The notes under the pieces are model-generated. The model searched no databases and was not told the origin of the DNA. It worked only from the letters and a program-made list of their open reading frames with translations. Position numbers and translations under genes: made by a program. Shown piece by piece: positions 45,073-54,930 of a stretch of DNA of 64,000 bases. The stretch spans positions 474,257 to 538,256 of the forward strand of contig NZ_CAJPUX010000004.1 in NCBI RefSeq assembly GCF_905397285.1, written 5' to 3'. Each line of letters starts with the position of its first letter. The stretch's first letter is position 1. Source of the stretch: Cupriavidus plantarum. Its GTDB lineage: Bacteria; Pseudomonadota; Gammaproteobacteria; Burkholderiales; Burkholderiaceae.

Positions 45073-46261
45073 ACTGGCGCCGGCTGATCATGGCGACGGC
45101 ATTGCTCAGCGTCGCCTCGGCGCGAATGCGGTCCGCATGAAAGTGCGCGACGCGCATGGCGCGCGAATCCGCGCCATTGCCCGCGGTGGCGCCGCGCTGG
45201 AGCAGCAGCCGATGCAGAAAAGGTACCGCTGCCTCGGCGAAATCGGCATCCGCCGGCACCAGCAGGCCACTGCGATCGTCGATCATGGCGCCGATGCAGC
45301 CGCGCGTATGCGCCACCACCGGAACGCCGTGGCTCCGCGCTTCGAGCACGACGAGCGGTTCCGCTTCGTTGTGATACGTAGTGGGGAACAGCAGCACGTC
45401 GATATCTCGGTAGAACGCCTGTTTCTGCGCGCCGTGCGTCGGACCCAGATAGCGGACGCAGGGCGTGCGCGCGAGCTCGGCGTCGAAGCGCTGGCGAATG
45501 GCGGGCTCCACCGGCCCCGCGATGCGCGCGCAGACCGGAATGTTCATCTGCTGCGCCAGCCGGATCACCTCGAAAAACGTGAAAATGCCCTTCGCCGCCG
45601 AGATGTTCGAGAGGAACCCCACGTTGATGGCCTCGCGTTCCGGCGCAGCGTCGCCCGCCTCCAGCGGGGCGGGGTCCGCCAGCTCGATGAGGCCAAGATT
45701 GGACAGCACCTGCACGCGGTCCGGCGGCAGACGATAGATGCGTGCCAGCTCGGTCCGCATCATGTCACACAGGACAAGATGCCGGCCGCGCGGCGCGCAG
45801 CCGATGGCCAGCCGTGTGTACCACGTGGGCTGATTGATATAGGCAAAGCTGTGGTGGTGGAAATAGATCTCCATGCCGAACAACTGCGCGAGCGCGATGA
45901 ACGGTACGTCCATCAATTGTCCGAAGCCGCCGGAGAACCCAAGATAAAGCGTATGCGGGCGCGCCGTCACGCAGGTGCCCAGCATGCGCGCGAACTGGCG
46001 CAGGCGATTGCCCAGCGTCGTGATGCCCGCCATCGTCCCGCGACCGCGGCGGGCCACGTCGAGCACGACCACCGGGCCGCGTTCGCGGATGCGCTCGAGC
46101 ATGCGATTGCATGCGGCGGAGAAACCGTTATTTGCCAGCCCGAGATGTCCGAGGAACACGACGGGACGCGCCAGGTCGGACGGCGCCGCCGCGTGCCGCG
46201 CCGCCGGCGAAGGGCCATCGGCGGCCGGCTCGGCGCTTTGCTTGGCAAGGGGCGGGTTCAT
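45071..46261 (-). CDS. Glycosyltransferase family 4 (first of two adjacent)
   Basis: A 396-residue GT-B enzyme. The donor side is shown by VGFLSNISAAKGIFTFFEVI near residue 210, RYLGPTHGAQKQAFYRDIDVLLFPT near residue 270 and EAEPLVVLEARSHGVPVVAHTRG near residue 305 (the Glu-x7-Glu nucleotide-sugar motif). It has no membrane segment. ATG 46261 overlaps the stop of the next upstream gene (ATGA), showing coupling. It belongs to the leftward run 54761 to 45071 that builds the repeat unit. Confidence 0.9.
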   Translation of the reverse strand: MNPPLAKQSAEPAADGPSPAARHAAAPSDLARPVVFLGHLGLANNGFSAACNRMLERIRERGPVVVLDVARRGRGTMAGITTLGNRLRQFARMLGTCVTARPHTLYLGFSGGFGQLMDVPFIALAQLFGMEIYFHHHSFAYINQPTWYTRLAIGCAPRGRHLVLCDMMRTELARIYRLPPDRVQVLSNLGLIELADPAPLEAGDAAPEREAINVGFLSNISAAKGIFTFFEVIRLAQQMNIPVCARIAGPVEPAIRQRFDAELARTPCVRYLGPTHGAQKQAFYRDIDVLLFPTTYHNEAEPLVVLEARSHGVPVVAHTRGCIGAMIDDRSGLLVPADADFAEAAVPFLHRLLLQRGATAGNGADSRAMRVAHFHADRIRAEATLSNAVAMISRRQ

Positions 46262-47439
46262 GGGCGGTTCTCCTCGATGATCTTGACGCAGCCGTCCATG
46301 ATGGAGCGGCCAGCGCATGCGGGGGTGTACTGGCTGGCGACCTGCAGGCAGTTGCGCATCGCGGTTTCCACTTCGCCGAAGCTGTTGACCGCACGGCTCA
46401 ACGTCGCGGCCAGGTCGTCCACGTTGCCGGTGACGAACACGTGCCCGGTCTCGCCTTCGTGGACGAGCTCCGGGATGCAACCGCAGCAGTCACTGACGAC
46501 CACCGGGCAGCCATAGCTGAGTGCCTCGTTGACGACGAGGCCCCACGCTTCGGTGTGGCTGGGCAGCACCAGGCAGGTTGCCTGGGAATACTGGTCCGCG
46601 AGCTGATCGATATCGAGCGCGCCGAGGAACTGGGTAGCGCCATCGATGCCGAGCGACGTGGCCAGTTCGCGCAGCCCCTCGCCCTCGACGACGGGACCCG
46701 CGAGGACGAGCGTGGCGGCCGGTTGCTGCTTCAGGACCTTCGCGAAGGCGCGCAGCAGATCGGCGATGCCCTTGGTGCGGCACACGAGACCCGCGAACAG
46801 GAAGCGCGGCGCGTCGGCGCTCGGAGCGTTGGAGAGGCGTTGCCAAGCCGCCTGCTCGGGACTGTACGCATGCGGCAGCGCGGCGGCCTGACAGCGGTCG
46901 ATGATCTTCGCCGGGTCGGCGCCCATCGCCATCACATACTCGGCCGAACGTTGGCCATAGACGAAGATGCCGTCGCACCGCCGGAAGAAGAAGCGCTTGA
47001 GATGGCGCTTGAGGGGGCGGTCGGGCTGGTCGCGCATCGTCGAGTCACAGAACACCCCGCGGCGCCTGCCGCGCACCATGCAGGCCAGCAGCATGGCCCA
47101 GTACTCCACGCGGTGATAGCCGGGCAGTACCACCAGTTCGCTGCGCGAGCGCCATACCTCACTGATCAGGCGCAGCGCCACGCGCCACTGCGGCACGCGG
47201 TCATAGGGCTCGTCGAACAGGATGCGGTACGGATACCGGTGATAGCTGGTATCGACGGTGCTGTACGCCGAGCGCCCGTAGCCGGTGGGCGCGATATGGG
47301 AGAACCTGACTTCGCGCCCGATGTCGCGGGCCCGCGAGAACGCCTCGCTGAATACCGCGCCCTTGTACTTCGGCCATAGCATGTTGTGATAGATATCGAT
47401 CATCATGAGGTCCCCGCTCTCCACGCCTAGTTCCCGCAT
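46258..47439 (-). CDS. Glycosyltransferase family 4 (second)
   Basis: A 393-residue GT-B enzyme with FLFAGLVCRTKGIADLLRAF near residue 205, LGALDIDQLADQYSQATCLVLPS near residue 270 and TEAWGLVVNEALSYGCPVVVSDCCG near residue 293. The N-terminal part (MMIDIYHNMLWPKYKGAVFSEAF) fits the acceptor domain. ATG 47439 has AGGACG upstream and lies 8 bp after the stop of the acyltransferase gene; the longer upstream frame only runs through that gene. Confidence 0.9.
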   Translation of the reverse strand: MRELGVESGDLMMIDIYHNMLWPKYKGAVFSEAFSRARDIGREVRFSHIAPTGYGRSAYSTVDTSYHRYPYRILFDEPYDRVPQWRVALRLISEVWRSRSELVVLPGYHRVEYWAMLLACMVRGRRRGVFCDSTMRDQPDRPLKRHLKRFFFRRCDGIFVYGQRSAEYVMAMGADPAKIIDRCQAAALPHAYSPEQAAWQRLSNAPSADAPRFLFAGLVCRTKGIADLLRAFAKVLKQQPAATLVLAGPVVEGEGLRELATSLGIDGATQFLGALDIDQLADQYSQATCLVLPSHTEAWGLVVNEALSYGCPVVVSDCCGCIPELVHEGETGHVFVTGNVDDLAATLSRAVNSFGEVETAMRNCLQVASQYTPACAGRSIMDGCVKIIEENRP

Positions 47440-47447
47440 GGTTCGTC

Positions 47448-48077
47448 CTAGTTGACGGGCAAGTCTTCGTGGATCCGCGCAGCGGCGGTCCGCGTCCGCG
47501 CGCGTGCCGCTTCTGGTGCCGCGTCTTTTGCCCCCTCCGCGCGTGGCCGCAGCGGCCGGCATGGGCTACCCATGCACACCATCCCGGCCGGCATGTCGCG
47601 GAACACCGCGCTGCGGGCGCCGACCACGGCGCCATGGCCGATCGTGACGCCCGGCGCAATGAACGTATGGCTTGCCACCCATGCTTCGTCGCCGATGCGA
47701 ATCGGCTTGCCCTGAATCGGAAAGTCGCTGCGCTGGTAGTCGTGGTCGCCCGCGCACAGGTAGCTGTACTGCGACACCACGGCGTGATGGCCGATCTCGA
47801 TCTCGGCGAGGCTATACAGCTCCACATCGTCGCCGATCCACGCATAGTCGCCGATCGACACCTTCCATGGGTATGTCACCTTGACGCTGGGCCGGATCAA
47901 CACATCGCGGCCCACGCGCGCGCCGAAGCAGCGCAGCAGCCAGCGCCGCCAGCCGTTGGCAAACCGTGGCGAGCGGTGGAACAGCAGGCTTTGCACGCAC
48001 CACCACAGCTGTACCACCACCACGGAGCGTCCACGGAAGCCAGGCGGCATCCTGAACGACGACAGATCCTGAATCAT
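47448..48077 (-). CDS. WcaF-like colanic-acid-type acyltransferase
   Basis: A 209-residue left-handed beta-helix (hexapeptide) acetyltransferase: GARVGRDVLIRPSVKVTYPWKVSIGDYAWIGDD near residue 51 shows the hexapeptide repeats. HHAVVSQYSYLCAGDHDY near residue 97 carries the usual catalytic His region, then DEAWVASHTFIAPGVTIGHGAVVGARSAV. It would O-acetylate a sugar of the repeat unit using acetyl-CoA, as WcaF does in colanic acid. ATG 48077 has a weak ribosome binding site. The C-terminal 40 residues are Ala/Arg-rich and probably disordered. Confidence 0.88.
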   Translation of the reverse strand: MIQDLSSFRMPPGFRGRSVVVVQLWWCVQSLLFHRSPRFANGWRRWLLRCFGARVGRDVLIRPSVKVTYPWKVSIGDYAWIGDDVELYSLAEIEIGHHAVVSQYSYLCAGDHDYQRSDFPIQGKPIRIGDEAWVASHTFIAPGVTIGHGAVVGARSAVFRDMPAGMVCMGSPCRPLRPRAEGAKDAAPEAARARTRTAAARIHEDLPVN

Positions 48078-48184
48078 TTGCGGGGTCCTTTGTCCGGTTC
48101 CGCGCCACCGGCGCCCTGATGCCTGCCATCCTGACGCCGCACCGCGGAGAGGACCGTTCGGCAGCCCACAAACCAGCGCATAGG

Positions 48185-49447
48185 CTACTTGCCGGCATAG
48201 TCCACATCGGCACGCTTTCCCTGTACCGTGGGCGCGCACAGTGCCACGAGCGTCTCCTCGAACTTCAGCAGCACGGCGTCGCGGTCGAGATGCTGCTCGG
48301 CCCAGACGCGGCCGGCCAGCCCCAGTTCGTGGCGCTGCACGGGCGCGTCGGCCAGCGCGGAGATCGCAGTGGCCATGGCGGCGGCATCGCCCGGTTCGAC
48401 CAGCACGCCGCAGCCGGTGACGAGCTTCCCGAGTTCGGTAGTCGCCTCCGCGGTGGCCACCACGGGCTTGCCGCTGGCCAGCATGGCGGCCAGTTTCGAC
48501 GGCAGCACGAGGTCAGCCGCGCCGGCGCGCTGCGGCATCAGGTGGATGTCGGCCGTGGCCAGTAGCGACGGAAAGTCGCTGGCGGGCTGTAACGGCAGGC
48601 AATGCACGTTCGGCAGCTCCTGGCACGCGGCATGCAGCGCGGGGGCGCCCGCGCCGCTGCCGCAGAAGATGAAGTGCAGGTCGGTGCGCGTCCGCAGCTG
48701 CCGCGCGACGTCGGCAAGGATCTCGATGCCCTGCTTGGCCCCGATCGTTCCCGAATACAGCGCCAACACCGCATCGGCGGGAATGCCAAGCCGCGCGCGG
48801 AAGTCCACGCCGGCATGTTGCGTCAGCGCGCCGAGGTCGGTCCAGTTGGGCAGCAGCGACAGGCGGTCGTTGCTTGTGCCCTTGCGGCGCGCGAGCGCGA
48901 CCATCGCATTGGAGATGGACGAGACATGGTCGAAGCGTTGCAGCAGCCAGCGCTCGCCGGCCTCGGCAATGCGGCGCAGCGTCCGGCCCTTGAGCAACCC
49001 GAGTTCAAACGCGGCGTCGACTTCGTAATCCTGGATATGCAGCCATGCGCGTGCGCCGGTCAGGCGCGCGAGCGCGAGCGCGGCCGGACTGCAGAAGAGT
49101 GGAGGCTCCACGACGAACACCACGTCCGGCCGCCACCCTAGCTGCATCGCCAGGCTGGCGAGGCTGGACACCGCGAACGAGGCGAGATGCAGGATCCGGC
49201 GCAGGCCCGATGGTCGCGCCGGAATCCATAGTGGTGCGCGCAGCACCGTCACGCCGTTGATGACTTCGCGGCGGTAACGGCTCGCGCGATAGCCCTCGCC
49301 AATCTGCCACGCCGGATAGTACGGCGGCGCGGTGACCACGCGCACGTCGTGCCCGCGCGCGGCGAGCCATTCCGCCTGCTCGGCGATGTACTTGCCAATG
49401 CCGGTCAGCTCCGGCGCATAGTTGAGGCAGTAAAGCAGGATCTTCAT
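48185..49447 (-). CDS. WcaI-like glycosyltransferase family 4
   Basis: A 420-residue GT-B enzyme beginning MKILLYCLNYAPELTGIGKY, the WcaI-type start. It continues with PPYYPAWQIGEGY near residue 41, a hydrophobic segment, ALYSGTIGAKQGIEILADVA near residue 235 and a donor-side block AADLVLPSKLAAMLASGKPVVAT near residue 325. In colanic acid, WcaI is a fucosyltransferase; with Gmd and Fcl in this locus the same is possible but not proven. ATG 49447 is chosen to keep that N-terminus. It is divergent from the flippase gene. Confidence 0.88.
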   Translation of the reverse strand: MKILLYCLNYAPELTGIGKYIAEQAEWLAARGHDVRVVTAPPYYPAWQIGEGYRASRYRREVINGVTVLRAPLWIPARPSGLRRILHLASFAVSSLASLAMQLGWRPDVVFVVEPPLFCSPAALALARLTGARAWLHIQDYEVDAAFELGLLKGRTLRRIAEAGERWLLQRFDHVSSISNAMVALARRKGTSNDRLSLLPNWTDLGALTQHAGVDFRARLGIPADAVLALYSGTIGAKQGIEILADVARQLRTRTDLHFIFCGSGAGAPALHAACQELPNVHCLPLQPASDFPSLLATADIHLMPQRAGAADLVLPSKLAAMLASGKPVVATAEATTELGKLVTGCGVLVEPGDAAAMATAISALADAPVQRHELGLAGRVWAEQHLDRDAVLLKFEETLVALCAPTVQGKRADVDYAGK

Positions 49448-49698
49448 ATGTGGGCTCGAGTCGGAGATCATCCAGCGCTGCAGTCTAGGCGGCGTGGGAG
49501 AGCGTGAATGTTCGACCGCCCACCGAAGCGGCGTGGTCAAGCGAACAGAATTCGCCCGGCGCGGGACGATATGCTGCATTGCGGCGGCACGGCTGGCCCA
49601 GACCCTGCAAAATCCGCCAGACGAGCCGCCAATTAGCCGCCAAACGAGCCGCCAAGATGCGCCACGAAATAGTGGCCAACGATGTCAAGGGAGCCTGC

Positions 49699-51099
49699 GT
49701 GAAGATCGTGAACGCTGAAATGCCGTCGGGAGCCACCGAGGCGATGTCAGGGCCGTCCGCGCCCGCCGGGACGCACGCCGCCGAGCAGCGCGCCAGTGAA
49801 GGCGCGCGTGCGTTGAGACTCGCCGTCGCGAGTTCGATGGTGTCGAAGGTTGCCAGCGTGACGCTGCAACTGGTCAGCATCCCGTTGTTTGCGAAAGTGC
49901 TCGACGTCGCGGACTTTAGTGCGCTGATGGTCTACAACGGCATCTCCGCATGGCTGGCACTCGTGGCCATCGGGATCTGGCCCACCATCACCGCCATCGC
50001 GGCCGACGACCGCAAGAAGAACATGCTCGCCGGCGTGGTCACCGCGTCCACCGTGGCGCTGTCCTCGCTGTTCGTCGCGATGATCGTGGCCGCGTTGCTA
50101 CTGCGCCCATGGCTCGAGAACAGCGGCATCAACCTGTTCTCCGCCGGGCACTTCGATCTGTTCATCGCGGCGCTGGCGTGCTTTGCCACGCTGACGGTGT
50201 TGTCGATCGGAGAGGCGGTCAACCAGGGCCAGCATCGCCAGCACGTCAACAACCTGATTACCGCGGGCGGCAGCTTGCTCAACGTTATCTGCATCGTGCT
50301 GATCGCGTTCGTCGCGCCGTCGCACGCCTCCGACGTGACGCTGCTGTTCGTGGCGAGCCAGCTCGGTTTCGTGCTGGTACGCGTGATCAACATGGTCGCC
50401 GTGCTCATGCGCGTGGGGCGCCCGTGCGAATGGCCGGGCAAGGCGTTTGCCATCGACCTCGCGCGCAATACGCGTTCGCTGGTGCAGGCCCAGCTCGCGC
50501 TCGCGTTCATTCAGCAGGGGACGGTGCTGCTCTGCTACGAGATGGACCGCCCGCGCGACGCGGCGCTGCTGGCGCTGCTCTACCGCGCCAACATGCTGCT
50601 GCACAGCCTTGTTTACATGATCAACCAGCCGCTCTGGCCGATCATCCACCGGCATATGCTGGGCGGCGACTGGGCGTGGGTATCGCGGACCTATCGCAAG
50701 CTCGGCGCCTTCTATGTCGGCTACGGTCTGCTGGCGGTGGCGGGCGCGCCGTTGTTCGGTAGCGCGGCGGTGTCGCTGTGGACGTCGGGAGAGTTCGTGA
50801 TTCCCGCGAGCCAGGCCACGCTGTGCGCCGCTTACTTCGCGGTGCTGGTGGCCTCCGCCGCCAGCACGCCAGTGCTGATGGGCGCGCAGGCGTTCAGCAG
50901 TCTCGGCAACATCGGTACGATGGAACTGATCGCGGCCTCGGTACTGTGCGCGGCGCTGTATCTGGCCGATGCGGTCACCTTCCCCAACATGGTCATCGCG
51001 CTGCTTGTCGCTAACGTGGCAACGGCACTCTGGATGATGCCGGCCCGCGCGCTGGGACTGCTCAGGCGCGGTGCGGCGGCCGCACGGCAGGGCGCGTAG
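49699..51099 (+). CDS. wzx: Wzx-type polysaccharide flippase
   Basis: A 466-residue protein with about 12 membrane segments and MATE/Wzx character (LRLAVASSMVSKVASVTLQLVSIPLFAKVL near residue 40, FSALMVYNGISAWLALVAIGIWPTI, QAQLALAFIQQGTVLLCYEMD near residue 257). It should flip the lipid-linked repeat unit across the inner membrane. GTG 49699 has AAGGGAG upstream and precedes a short cytosolic leader; an in-frame ATG lies slightly downstream. Its last 38 bp overlap the 3' end of the convergent wzy gene. Confidence 0.85.
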   Translation: MKIVNAEMPSGATEAMSGPSAPAGTHAAEQRASEGARALRLAVASSMVSKVASVTLQLVSIPLFAKVLDVADFSALMVYNGISAWLALVAIGIWPTITAIAADDRKKNMLAGVVTASTVALSSLFVAMIVAALLLRPWLENSGINLFSAGHFDLFIAALACFATLTVLSIGEAVNQGQHRQHVNNLITAGGSLLNVICIVLIAFVAPSHASDVTLLFVASQLGFVLVRVINMVAVLMRVGRPCEWPGKAFAIDLARNTRSLVQAQLALAFIQQGTVLLCYEMDRPRDAALLALLYRANMLLHSLVYMINQPLWPIIHRHMLGGDWAWVSRTYRKLGAFYVGYGLLAVAGAPLFGSAAVSLWTSGEFVIPASQATLCAAYFAVLVASAASTPVLMGAQAFSSLGNIGTMELIAASVLCAALYLADAVTFPNMVIALLVANVATALWMMPARALGLLRRGAAAARQGA

Positions 51100-52546
51100 C
51101 GCTGCCGATCGGATGAAGCGGCGTGGCGGCCGGCGCCGTGGGCGCCGCGTGCCGCTGAACGCGCCGGCGGCGGCGCGTCACGAACCAGCTGACGGTCATG
51201 AACGCCATTGCGGCGCCGCTGCCGTACGCCACGGCAACCATCAGCGCGCCGCGCAGCACAAAGATCAGGTAGATCGAGAAATAGATGCCAGCGGGTTTGC
51301 CGACCGGGCCGCCCGCGTGGACCAGGCGGTCGAGAAAGCGCGACGCCAGCGCGAGCATCACGGCAACGAGCACGACCCCGAAGACCGAGAAATCGATGTA
51401 CCCCTCGGCGATCAGCGGCGACGACAGGTTGTCGAAGTCGAGCTTGTAGTAGGCCATCAGGAATTGGCCGATATCGATGCCCGTCGCGTGCGGCTTGGCT
51501 TCCCATAGGGTATGCGGCACGAAGAAGAGCAGGCTGCCAAGCAGCTGCTCGCCATAGCGCGGACCGTCGCGGTTCACCATTTCCATCACGGTGTGAATGT
51601 TCGACCAGGCGTCGTAGTGCAGGTCGAGAAAGTGCGAGAAGTACATCCACGGATCGAGGATCTCCGCGATGTCCCACGCATCCGGATTCACGTGCGTAAA
51701 GATCGATGCCAGTGGAAAGAACACCCCCGTCAGCAGCAACAGCGTGGTGACCTGGCGCCGTGGCGTCCGCGAGAACCACGGCATCATCAGGAGCAGCAGG
51801 CTCAGGTACACGGGACCGATCGCGTTACGCTTCTCGATCAGCGGGTTCTGCGCCAGCAGCACGCAGCCGAACAGCAGTACCGCGATGATCAGCCAGAACG
51901 GCTGACGCAGCAGCTTGCGGCCTTTCACGTTGATCAGCATCAGTAGCGCGGGAATCGGCAGGAAGCAGAAGTACTTCTGTTGCAGCAGGTACGCCGGCGT
52001 GGCATCGACGAGTTCCTCCGCCGCGCGCAGGTCGATCGACTTCAGCGATAGCAACGCCGCCACGGCGGCGACGCCCGCGAGCACGATGGCCTTGCCCATC
52101 GTGAGGCGCAGCACGCGTTCGCCGCCGGGGGGCGGAAGCGGACGCCCGCGGTGGGTCGCCTGGTAATGCGCCGCACGGCGCAGCGATGCGTGGCGGGTCC
52201 CCACGTACACCATGATGAATAGCGTGCACAGCAGGTTCGTGCCGATCGCGTAGCCCTCGACGATCAGCGCGGTGTTGACCATCTGCAGGTCGAAGTAGAC
52301 GCGCTGCACCGCTGGCGCCACGACGAGGAACAGCATCTCGAACAACAGCACGGAGGCATCCGCGAGGGACGACTCGCGCTCGCGGGTATGCAGGCACCAG
52401 TGGATGATCACGGTGATGGTGAGCAACAGCGTCGAGATCAACAGCATCGGCGAATGGACGCTCGAGATCGCGTGGCAGTAGCCCACCATCAGAAGCAGCG
52501 CCGCGGCCAACAACATGTCCCAAACAAAGCTGGACGACAGACGCAT
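51062..52546 (-). CDS. wzy: Wzy-type polysaccharide polymerase
   Basis: A 494-residue membrane protein with about 12 segments and a large central periplasmic loop (about residues 290-370: HVNPDAWDIAEILDPWMYFS, then EMVNRDGPRYGEQLLGSLLFFVP), the usual O-antigen polymerase layout. EKRNAIGPVYLSLLLLMMPW shows an EKR motif seen in several polymerases. Sequence conservation in this family is low, so topology and locus context carry the call. ATG 52546 lies 10 bp before the fcl end. Confidence 0.8.
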   Translation of the reverse strand: MRLSSSFVWDMLLAAALLLMVGYCHAISSVHSPMLLISTLLLTITVIIHWCLHTRERESSLADASVLLFEMLFLVVAPAVQRVYFDLQMVNTALIVEGYAIGTNLLCTLFIMVYVGTRHASLRRAAHYQATHRGRPLPPPGGERVLRLTMGKAIVLAGVAAVAALLSLKSIDLRAAEELVDATPAYLLQQKYFCFLPIPALLMLINVKGRKLLRQPFWLIIAVLLFGCVLLAQNPLIEKRNAIGPVYLSLLLLMMPWFSRTPRRQVTTLLLLTGVFFPLASIFTHVNPDAWDIAEILDPWMYFSHFLDLHYDAWSNIHTVMEMVNRDGPRYGEQLLGSLLFFVPHTLWEAKPHATGIDIGQFLMAYYKLDFDNLSSPLIAEGYIDFSVFGVVLVAVMLALASRFLDRLVHAGGPVGKPAGIYFSIYLIFVLRGALMVAVAYGSGAAMAFMTVSWFVTRRRRRVQRHAAPTAPAATPLHPIGSATRPAVRPPHRA

Positions 52547-52555
52547 GGCAGTCTC

Positions 52556-53557
52556 CTACACCGCGTTTTCCAGTGCGGTGGTGATGTCAACGGGGGCCGC
52601 AAGGCGGCCGGTGTCCAGCGCGTCGCGGTAGGCCAGCTGCAGACCCGCCTCGAGGGCGATCAGCGGGGTCCAGCCAGTGGATGCGATGGCGCTGCAGTCG
52701 AGCAGCTTGCGCGGCGTCCCATCGGGACGCGTCGCGTCGAAAACGATCTCGCCGCGGTAGCCGATCGTTTTCCCGATCAGTAGCGCAAGCTCGCGGATCG
52801 AGACTTCGGTACCGGTGCCGATGTTGAAGAAGCCGGCGGGCGCGCTATGGGCACGGTAGTCCTCGGGGGACAGGGCCATGACATGCACGCATGCGCGCGC
52901 CAGGTCGTCGGCGTACAGGAACTCCCGCATCGGCGTGCCGGAACCCCAGATCGCGACGGTCGGTGCATCGTTCTCGCGCGCTTCGTGAAATCGCCGGATC
53001 AGAGCCGGGATGACATGGCTGTTTTCGGGGTGGTAATTATCGCCGGGCCCGTAAAGGTTCGTCGGCATGACGCTGCGATAGTCGACCCCGTACTGGCGGT
53101 TGTAGCTCTCGCACAGCTTCATCCCGGCGATCTTGGCCAGCGCGTACGCCGCGTTCGTCGACTCGAGTTCGCCGGTCAGCAACGCGCTTTCGCGCATGGG
53201 CTGCGGCGCCATGCGCGGATAGATGCAGCTGGAGCCGAGGAAAAGCAGGCGCGTCACGCCATGGCGCCATGCCTCATGGATGACGTTGTTGGCGATGGCC
53301 AGGTTCTGCTGGATGAATTCCGCCGGGTACGTATCGTTGGCATGAATGCCTCCGACACGCGCCGCGGCAAGGTAGACCTCGTCAATGGGTTCGGCCGCGA
53401 AAAACGCGCGCACCTGCTGCTGGTCGGTCAGGTCGAGTTCGGCATGCGTGCGGCACACGAGCTCGACCTCGTCGCGATGGGACAGCGCACGCGCGATGGC
53501 GGCGCCGACCATGCCGCGGTGACCGGCGACGAACACCCGCTTCTTGCGTTCACTCAT
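52556..53557 (-). CDS. fcl: GDP-L-fucose synthase
   Basis: A 333-residue short-chain dehydrogenase (epimerase/reductase): NADP-binding [18 protein letters not shown] near residue 8, the catalytic Ser in [17 protein letters not shown] near residue 106, and Tyr-x3-Lys in [19 protein letters not shown] near residue 135. [27 protein letters not shown] is the specific GDP-fucose synthase block. It converts the Gmd product to GDP-L-fucose. ATG 53557 overlaps the gmd stop by 8 bp. Confidence 0.95.
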   Translation of the reverse strand: MSERKKRVFVAGHRGMVGAAIARALSHRDEVELVCRTHAELDLTDQQQVRAFFAAEPIDEVYLAAARVGGIHANDTYPAEFIQQNLAIANNVIHEAWRHGVTRLLFLGSSCIYPRMAPQPMRESALLTGELESTNAAYALAKIAGMKLCESYNRQYGVDYRSVMPTNLYGPGDNYHPENSHVIPALIRRFHEARENDAPTVAIWGSGTPMREFLYADDLARACVHVMALSPEDYRAHSAPAGFFNIGTGTEVSIRELALLIGKTIGYRGEIVFDATRPDGTPRKLLDCSAIASTGWTPLIALEAGLQLAYRDALDTGRLAAPVDITTALENAV

Positions 53558-54761
53558 GATGGTTGTACGTCCGGAAGCCGGCCATCTTGACGAGTGCATC
53601 GCGGCGCGCCGACACGAAGTCCGCCTCGATCATTTCCCGCACGAGCTCTCCGAACGTGGTGCGCGGGGTCCAGCCCAGGCGCTCGCGCGCGCGTGTGGGA
53701 TCGCCGAGCAGCGTCTCCACTTCGGCGGGACGGAAATAGCGCGGATCCACGCGGACGATGACGTCGCCGACCTTGCAGGTGGGCGAGAGGCGCCGTTCGG
53801 GATCGTCGATCGCGGCAATGATGCCGACTTCATCGACGCCGGTGCCTTCGAAGGCCACGGTGATGCCGAGGTGACGCGCGGCGGATTCGACGAACTCGCG
53901 CACGCTGTGCTGCTCCCCCGTGGCGATGACGAAGTCCTGGGCCTCGGGCTGCTGGAGCATCAGCCACTGCATTTCCACGTAATCGCGCGCATGTCCCCAG
54001 TCGCGCAGTGCGGACAGGTTGCCCAGATGCAGCGTGTCCTGCAGTCCCAGTGCGATGCGAGCCAGCGCGCGAGTGATCTTGCGCGTGACGAAGGTCTCCC
54101 CGCGTACCGGGCTTTCATGATTGAACAGGATGCCGTTGCACGCGTACATGCCGTACGCCTCGCGGTAGTTCACCGTGATCCAGTACGCGTAAAGCTTGGC
54201 GACCGCATAGGGGCTGCGCGGATAGAACGGCGTGGTTTCCTTCTGCGGAATTTCCTGCACGAGGCCGTAGAGCTCGGACGTGGACGCCTGATAGAACCGC
54301 GCGCTCTTCTCCATGCCGAGAATGCGCATCGCCTCGAGCAGCCGCAGCGTGCCCACCGCATCGGTGTTGGCCGTGTACTCGGGCTCTTCGAACGAGACCT
54401 GCACGTGGCTCTGCGCCGCGAGGTTGTAGATCTCGTCGGGCTGGGCCTGCTGGACGACGCGTACCAGGCTCGCGGTGTCCGTCATGTCGCCATGATGCAG
54501 GATGAGCCGGCGGTCCTCGGCCTGCGGATCCTGATAGAGATGGTCGATACGATCGGTATTGAACAGCGAGCTGCGACGCTTGATGCCATGCACCTCGTAT
54601 CCCTTATGCAGCAGGAATTCGGTCAGGTACGCGCCATCCTGTCCGGTGATACCGGTGATCAGCGCACGCCGCCGCTTGCCGCCTGCCGGTGTTTTCGATG
54701 CCTGCTCCGAAGCATCGTCCGGCGTGCGAAGGCCAATGTTATCCAGCTCGTTTGCGCCCAT
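53550..54761 (-). CDS. gmd: GDP-mannose 4,6-dehydratase
   Basis: A 403-residue enzyme with an N-terminal extension of about 30 residues before [19 protein letters not shown] (NADP site). [19 protein letters not shown] is diagnostic of Gmd; ASTSELYG and [15 protein letters not shown] (Tyr-x3-Lys) carry the active site, and [21 protein letters not shown] completes the signature. It turns GDP-mannose from ManC into GDP-4-keto-6-deoxymannose for Fcl. ATG 54761 has a modest ribosome binding site. First gene of the leftward biosynthetic run. Confidence 0.95.
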   Translation of the reverse strand: MGANELDNIGLRTPDDASEQASKTPAGGKRRRALITGITGQDGAYLTEFLLHKGYEVHGIKRRSSLFNTDRIDHLYQDPQAEDRRLILHHGDMTDTASLVRVVQQAQPDEIYNLAAQSHVQVSFEEPEYTANTDAVGTLRLLEAMRILGMEKSARFYQASTSELYGLVQEIPQKETTPFYPRSPYAVAKLYAYWITVNYREAYGMYACNGILFNHESPVRGETFVTRKITRALARIALGLQDTLHLGNLSALRDWGHARDYVEMQWLMLQQPEAQDFVIATGEQHSVREFVESAARHLGITVAFEGTGVDEVGIIAAIDDPERRLSPTCKVGDVIVRVDPRYFRPAEVETLLGDPTRARERLGWTPRTTFGELVREMIEADFVSARRDALVKMAGFRTYNHHE

Positions 54762-54930
54762 GACAGTCCCATGTGAAATTGCGGATGCGACGACTGTAGG
54801 GGCGTTGCCCGGGACGCTACTGTCTGCTAGCCCACACAGGGTACTGGCGGCCCTGGAAACGCACACGGGCGCCGACGCATGGGTTCATGCGTGGCGCCCG
54901 TGCGGACGACGATGCGAGGTTGTCGTGGCG

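Noticed and set aside
45417..45432. Sequence ending in tttctgcg resembling an iteron inside a glycosyltransferase gene
   Set aside because: The gtacc half is missing and the bases encode a conserved protein segment; probably chance.
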